A stretch of 64,000 nt of DNA from Candidatus Methylomirabilota bacterium (lineage in GTDB: Bacteria > Methylomirabilota > Methylomirabilia > Rokubacteriales > CSP1-6): NCBI GenBank assembly GCA_035315345.1, contig DATFYA010000016.1, positions 44,240 to 108,239 on the forward strand, given 5' to 3'. The notes under the pieces were generated by a model. It worked only from the letters and a program-made list of their open reading frames with translations, was not told the origin of the DNA and searched no databases. Position numbers and translations under genes: made by a program. Shown here piece by piece: positions 17,096 to 25,482 of this stretch; positions within the stretch are counted from its first letter, which is position 1; each line of letters begins with the position of its first letter.

Positions 17096-17343
17096 GCGTG
17101 GCGGAATCTCGAAGACTTTCCCAGCCAAGCGCACCCGAGCCGTCCCGCACTGTGACAGAAGGCTTGATGTGGAGGGAGCATCCTCAGATCAACAGATTCG
17201 TAGGTGCTGCTGCCTTCCCCCCAGAGGGCTAAATTAGTCCGGAAGTCGTAGGCGATGCGGGCGGCTGCGACGAGACGGCGGGCGGCGTATACCCTTTAAA
17301 GAACTATTCATACTTTGCACACGCAAGTCGAGCAAGGAGAGGG

Positions 17344-17808
17344 GTGACTCCGATGAGCAACGCCTTGAGCATCATCTTCGGTCGCAACGACCGCACACCT
17401 GCCGACCATCACTACGGAGATGAGGTCGACGATCACATACATCGGTCGATCGGTGGCTCAGCAAATCTGCGGCTCGACGACCCGATTCACCCGAGGGCTC
17501 CGATGATGCCGAACCCGGGGGACATGGTGCTCCACGAGACTGGGCCCATGATTATTATCGACGCTGATGACGTGGAGAATGCTTCGCCTACCCTTGACGC
17601 CGCACGCCAGATCGCCCGGGTCTGGGCGGCTCGGAAGGTCGACATAGACAGATGGGGTGAACCATGGGCGGCTATCAGATACGGACCGGCCACGAATAAT
17701 ATCTGGGACTGGCGGTTGCACGCGTACACAACCGACCCGCTCACGCTGGCTAGTGAGCTTGATGTACTTGTCGAGTTCATCATGAGGCGCCATCGGGAGC
17801 GGAGATGA
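17344..17808 (+). CDS. Hypothetical cytoplasmic protein paired with a membrane protein
   Basis: A 154-residue protein of unknown family. It has no membrane segment; the middle holds MIIIDADDVENASPTLDAA and the last 60 residues look folded (WGEPWAAIRYG). GTG at 17344 follows AAGGAG by 4-5 bases; an ATG nine bases later is an alternative. Base composition is clearly more balanced than in the neighbours, which suggests recent acquisition. The next gene starts at the base after its stop, so the two form a unit. Confidence 0.6.
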   Translation: MTPMSNALSIIFGRNDRTPADHHYGDEVDDHIHRSIGGSANLRLDDPIHPRAPMMPNPGDMVLHETGPMIIIDADDVENASPTLDAARQIARVWAARKVDIDRWGEPWAAIRYGPATNNIWDWRLHAYTTDPLTLASELDVLVEFIMRRHRERR

Positions 17809-18336
17809 ATGCTCCCGGGCGATCCCTCCCGAGACGGGGACCCTCGCCGAAAACTCGTTTACGACGACGCCGTCCACGCCATCGACCGGCAGCAGGTCAG
17901 GCTTGACGAGGTCCGGAAGCGGGCCGCCAACATCTTCACTGCCGCGAGCATCTCAGGCGGTTTTCTTGGAGCGGAGGTGTTCAAGGCGCCCGAAGGACTG
18001 AATGTCTGGGCATGGCTAGCCGCCGGTGCCTTCACCCTCAACGCGCTTCTTCTCGGCTACATCTTGTGGCCAAGAACGTGGCTGTTCAAGAATAAGACGG
18101 ACGAGCTCCAGTCCCTGTGGATCGACCAGAGTAACTTATCTCTCGACGAGATTCACACCCAACTTGCGGCGCACACGGCGAAGAACTACACGATCAATGA
18201 CGCTAAGCTTCGCCGGCTCGCCGTTGCACTCGAGATTATGGTCATCGCGGTGCTCGTAGTGCTCGGCGCTCTCGTAGTCAACCTCGCACGCTCAGAACAC
18301 GCGGGACGGTCGCTACTGGGCGGCGGCGGTTTGTAG
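17809..18336 (+). CDS. SLATT/PycTM-like membrane protein
   Basis: A 175-residue membrane protein. An amphipathic helix (DRQQVRLDEVRKRAANIFTAA) leads into a first hydrophobic segment; a second is VWAWLAAGAFTLNALLLGYILW, and a third is at the C-terminus (VALEIMVIAVLVVLGALVV). The QQxxRLDExRxRAxxIxxAASI pattern followed by membrane helices resembles the SLATT and PycTM membrane effectors of nucleotide-triggered defence systems. That is a family-level guess from pattern, not a proven homology. It follows the 154-residue gene without a gap. Confidence 0.6.
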   Translation: MLPGDPSRDGDPRRKLVYDDAVHAIDRQQVRLDEVRKRAANIFTAASISGGFLGAEVFKAPEGLNVWAWLAAGAFTLNALLLGYILWPRTWLFKNKTDELQSLWIDQSNLSLDEIHTQLAAHTAKNYTINDAKLRRLAVALEIMVIAVLVVLGALVVNLARSEHAGRSLLGGGGL

Positions 18337-18608
18337 GACGGAACGTTGCGCGCATGCGGCGAGCCGGCCGTCGAGTGCAATAAACAAGCGCTGCGGACCT
18401 GGGTCGTGCACTTGCCATCCGTCTGAAGGAGGCGGTTTCCTCGAAGGCGGCACAGGCTCACCGACATGCGATTGCGGCTTCCCGGTACGCTCTCGGGTAC
18501 GAGAAGCACGCCCGGAATGTATTGCTAAGCTGATCCTCACGATGTCGTCGAAGTGTGCTTCTCCGGCGGGTCCTTACCTGCACCTGGAGGAAGCTGGATT
18601 GAACGCGA

Positions 18609-19397
18609 TCACGACTGCGGTCGCGGCCGCGCTTCCCAAGGTAACCGGATGGCCCCGTCGAGCCGGATGGTCTCGCCGTTCAGCATCGAGTTCTCGATGA
18701 TGTGGGCGGCCAGGGCTCCGTACTCGGCCGGACGGCCGAGGCGGGGCGGGAAGGGCACCTGCTTGCCGAGCGAGAGTCGCGCCGGCTCGGGCAGCCCGGC
18801 GAGCATCGGCGTCTCGAAGATGCCAGGAGCGATCGTGCAGACGCGGATGCCCAGCTCGGCGAGATCGCGCGCGATCGGCAGCGTCATGCCGACCACGCCG
18901 CCCTTGGACGCCGAGTAGGCGGCCTGACCGATCTGGCCGTCGAAGGCGGCCACCGACGCGGTGTTGATGACGACGCCGCGCTCGCCCTCGCCGTTCGGCG
19001 CGTTCTTGGCCATCTGGGCCGCCGCGAGACGGATGCAATTGAACGTGCCGATCAGGTTGATCTGGATGGTGCGCGCGAACCCGGCCAGGTCGGCCGGCCC
19101 GCGCTTGCCGAAGGTCTTGTCCGCGGTGCCGATGCCCGCGCAGTTCACGAGGACGTGCACGGCGCCGAACCGCGCGACGGCTCCCTCCAGGGCGGCGGTC
19201 ACCTCGTCCGGGCTCGTGACGTCCGCGGGCACGAAGAGCGCGCGGTCGCCGAGGCCGCCGGCCACCTCCTTGCCGGGCGATCGCGGCAGATCGAGCAGGA
19301 CCACGTGGCCGCCGCCCGCGTGGAGGCGCTCCGCGGTCGCGCGCCCGAGGCCCGAGGCTCCGCCCGTGATCACCGTGGTCGAGCCCGCGATCTGCAT
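18609..19397 (-). CDS. SDR family 3-hydroxyacyl-CoA dehydrogenase type 2-like
   Basis: Short-chain dehydrogenase of 262 residues. NAD-binding TGGASGLG (11-18), NCAGIG (85-90), Asn114, catalytic Ser148, Tyr161 and Lys165 (YSASK) are all present. The overall sequence ([25 protein letters not shown] split by conserved blocks, [19 protein letters not shown]) matches the HSD17B10/type-2 3-hydroxyacyl-CoA dehydrogenase group, which oxidises 3-hydroxyacyl-CoA in fatty-acid or branched-chain degradation. GGGAGGACGGC precedes the ATG at 19397, which excludes the longer N-terminal reading. It diverges from rnd. Confidence 0.9.
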   Translation of the reverse strand: MQIAGSTTVITGGASGLGRATAERLHAGGGHVVLLDLPRSPGKEVAGGLGDRALFVPADVTSPDEVTAALEGAVARFGAVHVLVNCAGIGTADKTFGKRGPADLAGFARTIQINLIGTFNCIRLAAAQMAKNAPNGEGERGVVINTASVAAFDGQIGQAAYSASKGGVVGMTLPIARDLAELGIRVCTIAPGIFETPMLAGLPEPARLSLGKQVPFPPRLGRPAEYGALAAHIIENSMLNGETIRLDGAIRLPWEARPRPQS

Positions 19398-19436
19398 GCC
19401 GTCCTCCCGGGAAACGTGGTGTCGCCGACGGTGTAG

Positions 19437-19442
19437 TATAAC
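19437..19442 (+). promoter_or_regulatory. Minus-10 box of rnd, leaderless type
   Basis: TATAAC lies 10 bases before the ATG of the RNase D gene, with no Shine-Dalgarno sequence in between and no clear minus-35. The arrangement is the same as at ettA. Confidence 0.45.
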
Positions 19443-19452
19443 CGGGCGCGCC

Positions 19453-20589
19453 ATGCCGCTCCCCCGGTGGATCCGGACCCCCGACGACCTGCGTGCCCTG
19501 GCCTCCGAGCTCGAGGGCACGCCTGCCCTAGCCATCGACACCGAGGCCGACAGCCTGCACCACTATCCCGGCAAGCTCTGCCTGGTGCAGCTGGCCGACG
19601 CGCGGGGCCAGGCCCACCTCGTCGATCCGCTCGCCCTGCGTGACCTCTCGCCGCTCGGCCCGGTCCTGGCCGACCCGGGCACGCTCAAGATCCTGCACGC
19701 CGCCGACAACGACCTCGCGTATCTCAAGCGGCTGTACGGGGCGACCGTCTCGTCGCTCTTCGACACTGCGGTGGCCGCGCGCTTCCTGGGCGCCCCGGCC
19801 CTCGGGCTCGAAGGGCTGCTCACCCAGTTCCTCGGCATCACCCCGGTGAAGTCGCGTCAGAAGGACGACTGGTCGCGCCGCCCGCTGACCGCGGAGCAGG
19901 AGGCCTACGCCCTCGACGACGTGCTGCACCTGATCCCGCTGCGCGAGAGGCTGCTGGAAGCCCTGCGGACGCTGGGGCGCGAGCGGTGGGTCGAGCAGGA
20001 GTGCGCCGGGCTGGCCGCCCTCATCGTCCCCGAGAAGGCACCGGATCCCGACGCCTACATGAAGCTGAAGGGCGCGCGCGAGCTCACCCCGCGCGGGCTC
20101 GCCGTGCTGCGCGAGCTGTTCGCGGCCCGCGAGGCACTCGCGCTGCGGCTCGATCGCCCGCCGTTCATGATCATCGGCAACGAGAGCCTGGTCGGCCTGG
20201 CCACGCGGCTGCCCGCCGACGCCGAGGCGATCCTGTCGGTGCCGGGCTGCACTCCGCCGGTGGTGCGGCGCGCCGGCCCCGCCATCCTGGAGGCGGTGGC
20301 CCGCGGCCTGGCCTTGCCCGAGGCCGATCTGCCGGCCTACCGGCCCGCGCCGCGCCCGCACGTGCCCGCTGCCGTGCGGCGCCGCGCCGAGGCCCTGCGG
20401 GCGTGGCGGACGCGGGCGTCGAAGGAGATCGGCCTGGACCCCGGCGTGCTCTTCCCGCAGCGGCTGATCGACCGCCTGGCCGCGTCGCCGCCGGGCGACC
20501 TTACCGCGCTGCGGCAGATCGAGGGGGTGCGGGACTGGCGCGTCGAGCTGTTCGGCCCGGCGGTCCTGAGCGCGATCGCCTCGGCCTGA
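19453..20589 (+). CDS. rnd: Ribonuclease D
   Basis: 3'-5' exoribonuclease of 378 residues that trims tRNA and other small RNA precursors. The DEDD catalytic set is visible: Asp29 and Glu31 in AIDTEADSL, Asp85/Asp87 in [10 protein letters not shown], and Tyr152 and Asp156 in [11 protein letters not shown]. Two HRDC-like helical regions follow (about 205-285 and 305-375). Length fits E. coli RNase D (375). It is probably transcribed alone from the box at 19437. Confidence 0.94.
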   Translation: MPLPRWIRTPDDLRALASELEGTPALAIDTEADSLHHYPGKLCLVQLADARGQAHLVDPLALRDLSPLGPVLADPGTLKILHAADNDLAYLKRLYGATVSSLFDTAVAARFLGAPALGLEGLLTQFLGITPVKSRQKDDWSRRPLTAEQEAYALDDVLHLIPLRERLLEALRTLGRERWVEQECAGLAALIVPEKAPDPDAYMKLKGARELTPRGLAVLRELFAAREALALRLDRPPFMIIGNESLVGLATRLPADAEAILSVPGCTPPVVRRAGPAILEAVARGLALPEADLPAYRPAPRPHVPAAVRRRAEALRAWRTRASKEIGLDPGVLFPQRLIDRLAASPPGDLTALRQIEGVRDWRVELFGPAVLSAIASA

Positions 20590-20624
20590 GCCGCGGTCCG
20601 GTCGCCCGCGCGAATCTTGCCCTG

Positions 20625-20640
20625 ACCACCCGTTGGTGGT
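20625..20640 (+). terminator. Hairpin after rnd
   Basis: ACCACC (20625-20630) and GGTGGT (20635-20640) pair perfectly around a CGTT loop 36 bases after the rnd stop. The following bases are not a T-run, so it would be a weak intrinsic terminator at best. Confidence 0.35.
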
Positions 20641-20695
20641 ACCCCTGACCTTACGCCGTCTGACCGGATTGGGTTGATTGGAAGGGAGGGTCACC

Positions 20696-21652
20696 ATGGC
20701 CTCCAACTCCCGCTACTTCCGTGAAGGCGTCATCGCCGGCCTCATCGGGGCCGCCCTGGTCGCCGTCTGGTTCCTCATCTACGACGCGGCCCGTGGCCGG
20801 CCGTTCCGCACCCCGTCCCTGCTGGGCGCGGCCACCTTCGAGGGAGTGAAGGACCCCTCCGCGGTGCCCACCGCCGCGCATCTCGTCCTGCCGTACACCG
20901 TGCTGCACGGGGTGGTCTTCGCGATGATCGGCGTGCTGATCGCCTACCTCATCGTCACGGTGCAGCGCGAGCCGAGCCGGTTCCTGACGTTGTTCATCGC
21001 CCTCATGTGCTTCGAGATCTTCTTCCTCGCAGTGGTGACGTGGCTCGCCCACCCGGTGCTCAACGAGCTGGCGTGGTGGGCCATCCTGGTGGGCAACGCG
21101 CTGGCCGCCTTCGGCATGCTCGCCTATCTGGTGCTCGGCCACCGCGCGCTCGGGCGGGCGCTGCTGAGCCCGCTCTGGAGCCGCACGGTGCGCGAAGGGA
21201 TCTGGGCCGGCCTGCTGGGCGCCGCCGCCGTGGCGGTCTGGTTCCTCGTGTACGACACCGCGGCGGGCGTGCCGCTGCGCACCCCCGCGCTGCTCGGCGC
21301 CGCGCTCTTCCAGGGCCTGCGCGAGCCGAGCGCGGTGCAGATCACGCTGCCCCTGGTGCTGCAGTACACCGTCGTGCACGGCGCCGCCTTCGTGGCCTTC
21401 GGCATCGCGGCGGCCGGCCTGCTCACCCTCGCCGATCGCGATCCACGGCTCCTCTTCGGCCTGGTGATGCTCTTCTGCTGCTTCGAGGTGTTCTTCGCCG
21501 CCCTGCTCACGATCCTCGCCGAGTGGCTCCTCGAGGCCATCCCGTGGTGGACCATCCTCGGCGGCAATCTCCTCGCGGCCATCGTCATGCTCGGCTTCTT
21601 CTTCCGGGAGCATCGCGTGACCTGGCGCGAGTTCCTGCACGCGCGGCGCTAG
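20696..21652 (+). CDS. Internally duplicated eight-helix membrane protein of unknown function
   Basis: A 318-residue integral membrane protein made of two homologous halves (about 1-155 and 160-318), each with four hydrophobic segments. The repeats align closely: REGVIAGLIGAALVAVWFL with REGIWAGLLGAAAVAVWFL, then RTPSLLGAATFEGVKDPSA with RTPALLGAALFQGLREPSA. GGAGGG sits 6 bases before the ATG at 20696. I do not recognise a named family. The two halves probably form a pseudo-symmetric bundle, as in duplicated transporters, but no ligand site can be pointed to. Confidence 0.8.
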   Translation: MASNSRYFREGVIAGLIGAALVAVWFLIYDAARGRPFRTPSLLGAATFEGVKDPSAVPTAAHLVLPYTVLHGVVFAMIGVLIAYLIVTVQREPSRFLTLFIALMCFEIFFLAVVTWLAHPVLNELAWWAILVGNALAAFGMLAYLVLGHRALGRALLSPLWSRTVREGIWAGLLGAAAVAVWFLVYDTAAGVPLRTPALLGAALFQGLREPSAVQITLPLVLQYTVVHGAAFVAFGIAAAGLLTLADRDPRLLFGLVMLFCCFEVFFAALLTILAEWLLEAIPWWTILGGNLLAAIVMLGFFFREHRVTWREFLHARR

Positions 21653-21786
21653 CGAGGGTCCTCGCGCGCGGCCGGCCGCTCCTCCGCTCCGGGCTTTTCC
21701 CTCCCGGACGGAGCGAGTAGACTTCTGCCACCATTCATCGACGGCCACGCGCCCCGGGCGCGGGGACGAACCGGGAGGACGCGCGC

Positions 21787-22551
21787 GTGGCAGACCGGGA
21801 GCTGAAGGGGCGGGTGGCGGTGGTGACGGGGGGCAACGGAGGCATCGGCCTCGGCATGGCGCGCGGGCTCGCCCGGGCCGGGGCCGCCATCGTGGTGTCG
21901 GGCCGCAACGCCGACAAGAGCCGGCGTGCGGTCGACGAGCTGGGCGGGCTCGGGGCTGCCGCGGTGGCGATCGAAGCCGACGTCGCCGACGAAGCCGCGG
22001 TCAACGCGCTCGTGCAGGAAACTGTGGACCGCTTCGGGCGCCTCGACATCCTGGTGAACAACGCGGGCATGAACATCCGGAAGCCGGTGCACGAGCTGAC
22101 GCTCGCGGAGTGGCGCCGGGTGATCGACACCAATCTCACCAGCGCGTTCCTCGCGAGCCGCGCCGCCTATCCGATCATGAAGAAGAACGGGGGCGGCAAG
22201 ATCATCAACATCGGCTCGATGATGTCGATCTTCGGCGCCTCCTTCGCCCCCGCCTACGCGGCGTCGAAGGGCGGCATCGTGCAGCTCACGAAGGCGATGG
22301 CGAGCGGATGGGCCCGCGACAACATCCAGGTGAACGCGGTGCTGCCCGGGTGGATCGACACGGAGCTCACCACCAACGCGCGGCGCGAGGTGGCGGGCCT
22401 GCACGACCGGGTGCTGGCCCGCACGCCCGCGGACCGCTGGGGCGTGCCCGACGATCTGTCCGGCGTCGCGGTGTTCCTCGGCGGTCCCGCCTCGGATTTC
22501 GTGACCGGCACCGCCATTCCGGTGGACGGAGGCTATTCGATCCAGGGCTGA
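21787..22551 (+). CDS. SDR family oxidoreductase (KduD / glucose dehydrogenase-like)
   Basis: Short-chain dehydrogenase of 254 residues. NAD(P) motif TGGNGGIG (14-21), NNAG (91-94), Ser144, Tyr157 and Lys161 are present, and the C-terminal GTAIPVDGGYSIQG is typical of classical SDRs. The best fit by pattern is 2-dehydro-3-deoxy-D-gluconate 5-dehydrogenase or glucose 1-dehydrogenase, but SDR substrates cannot be settled this way. GTG start. The next gene begins 25 bases downstream. Confidence 0.88.
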   Translation: MADRELKGRVAVVTGGNGGIGLGMARGLARAGAAIVVSGRNADKSRRAVDELGGLGAAAVAIEADVADEAAVNALVQETVDRFGRLDILVNNAGMNIRKPVHELTLAEWRRVIDTNLTSAFLASRAAYPIMKKNGGGKIINIGSMMSIFGASFAPAYAASKGGIVQLTKAMASGWARDNIQVNAVLPGWIDTELTTNARREVAGLHDRVLARTPADRWGVPDDLSGVAVFLGGPASDFVTGTAIPVDGGYSIQG

Positions 22552-22576
22552 AGTGCGATACACTCGACCACGCGTG

Positions 22577-23350
22577 ATGCGGCCGTCGGCACGACTCCTT
22601 CTGCTGGCCGTGGCGGTGTCCGGATGCGCGTCGGTTGCGCCCATCGACGTGGCCGTGCGGCGCCCGTCGCCGCCGGACGTCCTGCGCTTCGGGGTGGATA
22701 CCTTCGCGTTCCCCAACGAGAGCCGCACCAACAACCCGGGCAAGCCGGATCTCTACGCCAACTACTGCTTCGTGATGGCCCGCGGGGTCATCCAGTTCCA
22801 GCGCTTCGCCCGCTTCGATCCGCTGGCCCCGCGGCTCCCCGGCGACGAGTACGCCGAGCGGGTGAAGCGGGTGGTCGCGCACGCCCCGTGGCGCGATCCG
22901 CTGCCGCCCGACGATCGGATCGTGATCCCGGGCTACGCCTCGCTCTACGAGTTCTCGCACGATCAGGAGGCCGCGGTGAAGGCGGGGCTGGTCGGGCGCT
23001 TCTGGACCCTCGTGCACTGGACGAACTGGCGCGTGGTGTTCCCGATGCCGCGCTGGCAGCAGGAGCGGGTCGCCCGGGAGGCGCTGACCGAGGTCGGGGA
23101 CGGGCGGCCGGTGCAGCTGCTGGTGACGAACTTCCCGACCTGGGAGCTGAATCACACCGTGGTCGCGTATGCCTACCGGCTCGATCCGAGCGGGAATGTG
23201 CTCTTCACGGTCTACGATCCCAACGATCCACGCGAGCCCGGGCGTGTGACCTTCGATCGCGCCGAGCGCGAGTTCCAGGCGAGCCGCCTCTACGACACCC
23301 ACGTGGGCCCCATCCGCGCCTTTCGCATGTACTACTGGGCGCTGCTCTAG
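22577..23350 (+). CDS. Lipoprotein with a papain-like Cys-His-Asp arrangement
   Basis: A 257-residue protein with a lipoprotein signal peptide (MRPSARLLLLAVAVSGC, lipid-anchored Cys17). The mature part shows ANYCFVMARGVIQF (Cys64), LNHTVVAYAYR (His193) and TVYDPNDP (Asp214), in the order and spacing of papain-fold enzymes such as C39-type peptidases or acyltransferases; this assignment is my inference. ATG at 22577 places the signal peptide at the N-terminus; upstream GTGs would push it inward. It directly precedes the acyltransferase and ketosynthase genes, which suggests a role in handling the product. Confidence 0.65.
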   Translation: MRPSARLLLLAVAVSGCASVAPIDVAVRRPSPPDVLRFGVDTFAFPNESRTNNPGKPDLYANYCFVMARGVIQFQRFARFDPLAPRLPGDEYAERVKRVVAHAPWRDPLPPDDRIVIPGYASLYEFSHDQEAAVKAGLVGRFWTLVHWTNWRVVFPMPRWQQERVAREALTEVGDGRPVQLLVTNFPTWELNHTVVAYAYRLDPSGNVLFTVYDPNDPREPGRVTFDRAEREFQASRLYDTHVGPIRAFRMYYWALL

Positions 23351-23354
23351 GCCC

Positions 23355-24317
23355 ATGGCCGCTCGCGAGCCGGCCGACCCGACGTCCCGACCCGCCGGGC
23401 ACGCATCCGCCGACGGCGCGCCCGCGGCGCCCGACTACTATTCGCACGGTCTCAACCGCATCGCCTACTACCGGCTCGCCGCCGCGGCGGCCCGCGCCCT
23501 GCCGCGTCCCGCGCGCCTGCGGGTGGCCCGAGGGCTGGGCCGGCTGCTCGCCCGCGCGGTGCCGGCGGAGCGGCGCGCGGTCCGCGCGAATCTCTCGCGC
23601 GTGCTCGCGGGGGCGCCGCCCGATCGGATCGAGGCGGCGGTCGCTCAAACCTTCGCCAACTTCGGGGCGTTCTTCGCCGATCTGCTCACGCTCAACCGTC
23701 GGCCCGGGGCCGACCTGGGCGCCTACGTGGCGCGCGCCGACGGCGAGCACCACCTCGACGCCGCGCTCGCGGTGGGACGCGGGGTGGTGCTGCTGACCGC
23801 GCACCTCGGCAACTGGGAGTTCGCGGGCCGGCTGCTGTCGACCCGCGGCGGCCGCACCGCCCACGTCGTCCTCTCCGCCGAGCAGGACCGGGCCCTCGAG
23901 CAGTACCTGCGCCTCGACGGCCCGCAGCTGCGCTTCGTGACGCGTCGCCAAGCCACGTCCACCCTCGGGCTGCTCGCGGCGCTGCGGCGTGGCGAGCTGG
24001 TGGCGATGCAGGCCGATCGTCCCACCGGCGGGCGCGGGGACGCGCTCGCTCCGTTCTTCGGCGAGCCGGCCGCGTTCCCGCTCGGCCCGTTCGTGCTCGC
24101 GCGGGCCGCCGGCGCCGCGGTCATCCCCGCGTTCTGCGCGATGGTCCCGGGCGGGCGCTACCGGCTCGAGATCGACCCCGCGATCTGGGTGAAGCCCGGC
24201 GAGGAGCAGGCCGCCCTGGGCAGCGTGGTGGCCACGCTGGAGCGGGTGATCCGCGCCCATCCCACACAGTGGTTCAACTTCTTCGACGCCTGGAGCCCGT
24301 TTCATGGCCGCCCCTGA
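23355..24317 (+). CDS. LpxL/HtrB-family lysophospholipid acyltransferase
   Basis: Inner-membrane-associated acyltransferase of 320 residues. The catalytic HX4E motif is His150...Glu155 in LLTAHLGNWEFAG, and AMQADRPTGGRGDALAPFFG matches the second conserved block of late lipid A acyltransferases. The first 28 residues are a Pro/Ala-rich extension. It could complete lipid A, but lying upstream of a ketosynthase/ACP set with overlap into the first ketosynthase gene (14 bases), it more likely moves an acyl or polyene chain from the carrier protein onto a lipid, as the AT does in aryl polyene loci. Confidence 0.87.
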   Translation: MAAREPADPTSRPAGHASADGAPAAPDYYSHGLNRIAYYRLAAAAARALPRPARLRVARGLGRLLARAVPAERRAVRANLSRVLAGAPPDRIEAAVAQTFANFGAFFADLLTLNRRPGADLGAYVARADGEHHLDAALAVGRGVVLLTAHLGNWEFAGRLLSTRGGRTAHVVLSAEQDRALEQYLRLDGPQLRFVTRRQATSTLGLLAALRRGELVAMQADRPTGGRGDALAPFFGEPAAFPLGPFVLARAAGAAVIPAFCAMVPGGRYRLEIDPAIWVKPGEEQAALGSVVATLERVIRAHPTQWFNFFDAWSPFHGRP

Positions 24318-25482
24318 GCGCGTGACCGTGGTGGCCGCGGGAGTGGTCACCCCGATCGGCGCGGATCTGGAAGCGTTCTGGTCGGCGCTCGTCACCGGGG
24401 CCTCCGGCATCTCGCAGATCGAGCGCGTGGCGGTGGCGGACCTGCGCGTGCAGCGCGGCGGCGAGGTCAAGAAGGTCGGCCGCATCAAGGACTGGCGCGG
24501 GGTGCCCGACTGCCGGGCCACCCGGCTCCTGGTCGCGGCGGCCGACGACCTGTGCACGCAGACCGGATTCCGTCCGCTGCCGCTCGATCCCGCGCGCGTG
24601 GGCGTGGTGGTGGGCACCGCGCTCGGCGGCGTCGAAGAGGGCGAGCGGGCGCTCGCGGGCGAGAGCGCGCGGCGGCTGCGCGACGCGCTCTACGACGGAC
24701 CGGGCGACCGTCTCGCCCGCTGGCTCGGGGCGCGGGGACCGGTGATCACGGTCTCGACCGCGTGCGCCTCCGGCGCCACCGCGCTCGCGATGGGCGCCGA
24801 TCTCCTGCGTCGCGGTGAGGCCGACGCGGTGGTGGCGGGCGGCTACGACGTGCTCTGCCGCTTCGTGCTGCGCGGCTTCGACGCGCTCCGCTCGCTGACT
24901 CGCGACGAGGTGCGCCCGTTCGACCGCCGGCGCACCGGATTGCTGCTGGGCGAGGCGGGCGCGCTCGCGCTCCTGCGGCGAGAGCGCGACGTCCGCGGGC
25001 CGCGGCTCGGGACCCTGCTCGGCTACGGCAGCGCCAGCGACGGGTTTCACATCGCGGCGCCCGAGCCCCAGGGCCGCGGGCTCGAGCGGGCCATCACCGC
25101 CGCGCTCGCCGACGCGGGCGTGTCGGCCCGCGACATCGATCTGGTCAGCGCCCACGGCACCGCGACCCCGCTCAACGACCGGATCGAGACCGCGGCGCTC
25201 AAGCGCGCGCTCGGCGCGCGCGCCTACCAGGTGCCGGTCAACTCGATCAAGGCCGGTCTCGGCCACACCATGGGCGCGGCCGCCGCGCTCGAGGCCTTCA
25301 TGTGCCTGCTCGCCGCGCAGCGGGCGCTCATTCCCCCGACGCTGAACCTGGAAGATCCGGATCCCGAGTGCGACCTGGACTACGTGCCGGGCCAGGCCCG
25401 GCCCGGCCGCCCGCGCCTCATGTTGTCCACCTCGATGGGATTCGGCGGCTGCAACGGCGCGCTCGTCCTCGAGGCGGCATGA
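24304..25482 (+). CDS. Beta-ketoacyl-ACP synthase (KS, complete active site)
   Basis: FabF-like elongating ketosynthase of 392 residues. The Cys-His-His triad is intact: Cys154 in STACASGATAL, His284 in SAHGTATPLND, His321 in GLGHTMGAA, with Lys316. It should condense malonyl-ACP with an acyl-ACP. It overlaps the acyltransferase gene and its stop overlaps the next start (ATGA), so the gene is locked into the operon. It is much closer to secondary-metabolite or APE-type KS proteins than to housekeeping FabF in context. Confidence 0.92.
   Translation: MAAPERVTVVAAGVVTPIGADLEAFWSALVTGASGISQIERVAVADLRVQRGGEVKKVGRIKDWRGVPDCRATRLLVAAADDLCTQTGFRPLPLDPARVGVVVGTALGGVEEGERALAGESARRLRDALYDGPGDRLARWLGARGPVITVSTACASGATALAMGADLLRRGEADAVVAGGYDVLCRFVLRGFDALRSLTRDEVRPFDRRRTGLLLGEAGALALLRRERDVRGPRLGTLLGYGSASDGFHIAAPEPQGRGLERAITAALADAGVSARDIDLVSAHGTATPLNDRIETAALKRALGARAYQVPVNSIKAGLGHTMGAAAALEAFMCLLAAQRALIPPTLNLEDPDPECDLDYVPGQARPGRPRLMLSTSMGFGGCNGALVLEAA

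Noticed and set aside
18384..18533. Open frame ending ALGYEKHARNVLLS
   Set aside because: No ATG, GTG or TTG start; it looks like the tail of a lost gene but is too short to annotate.
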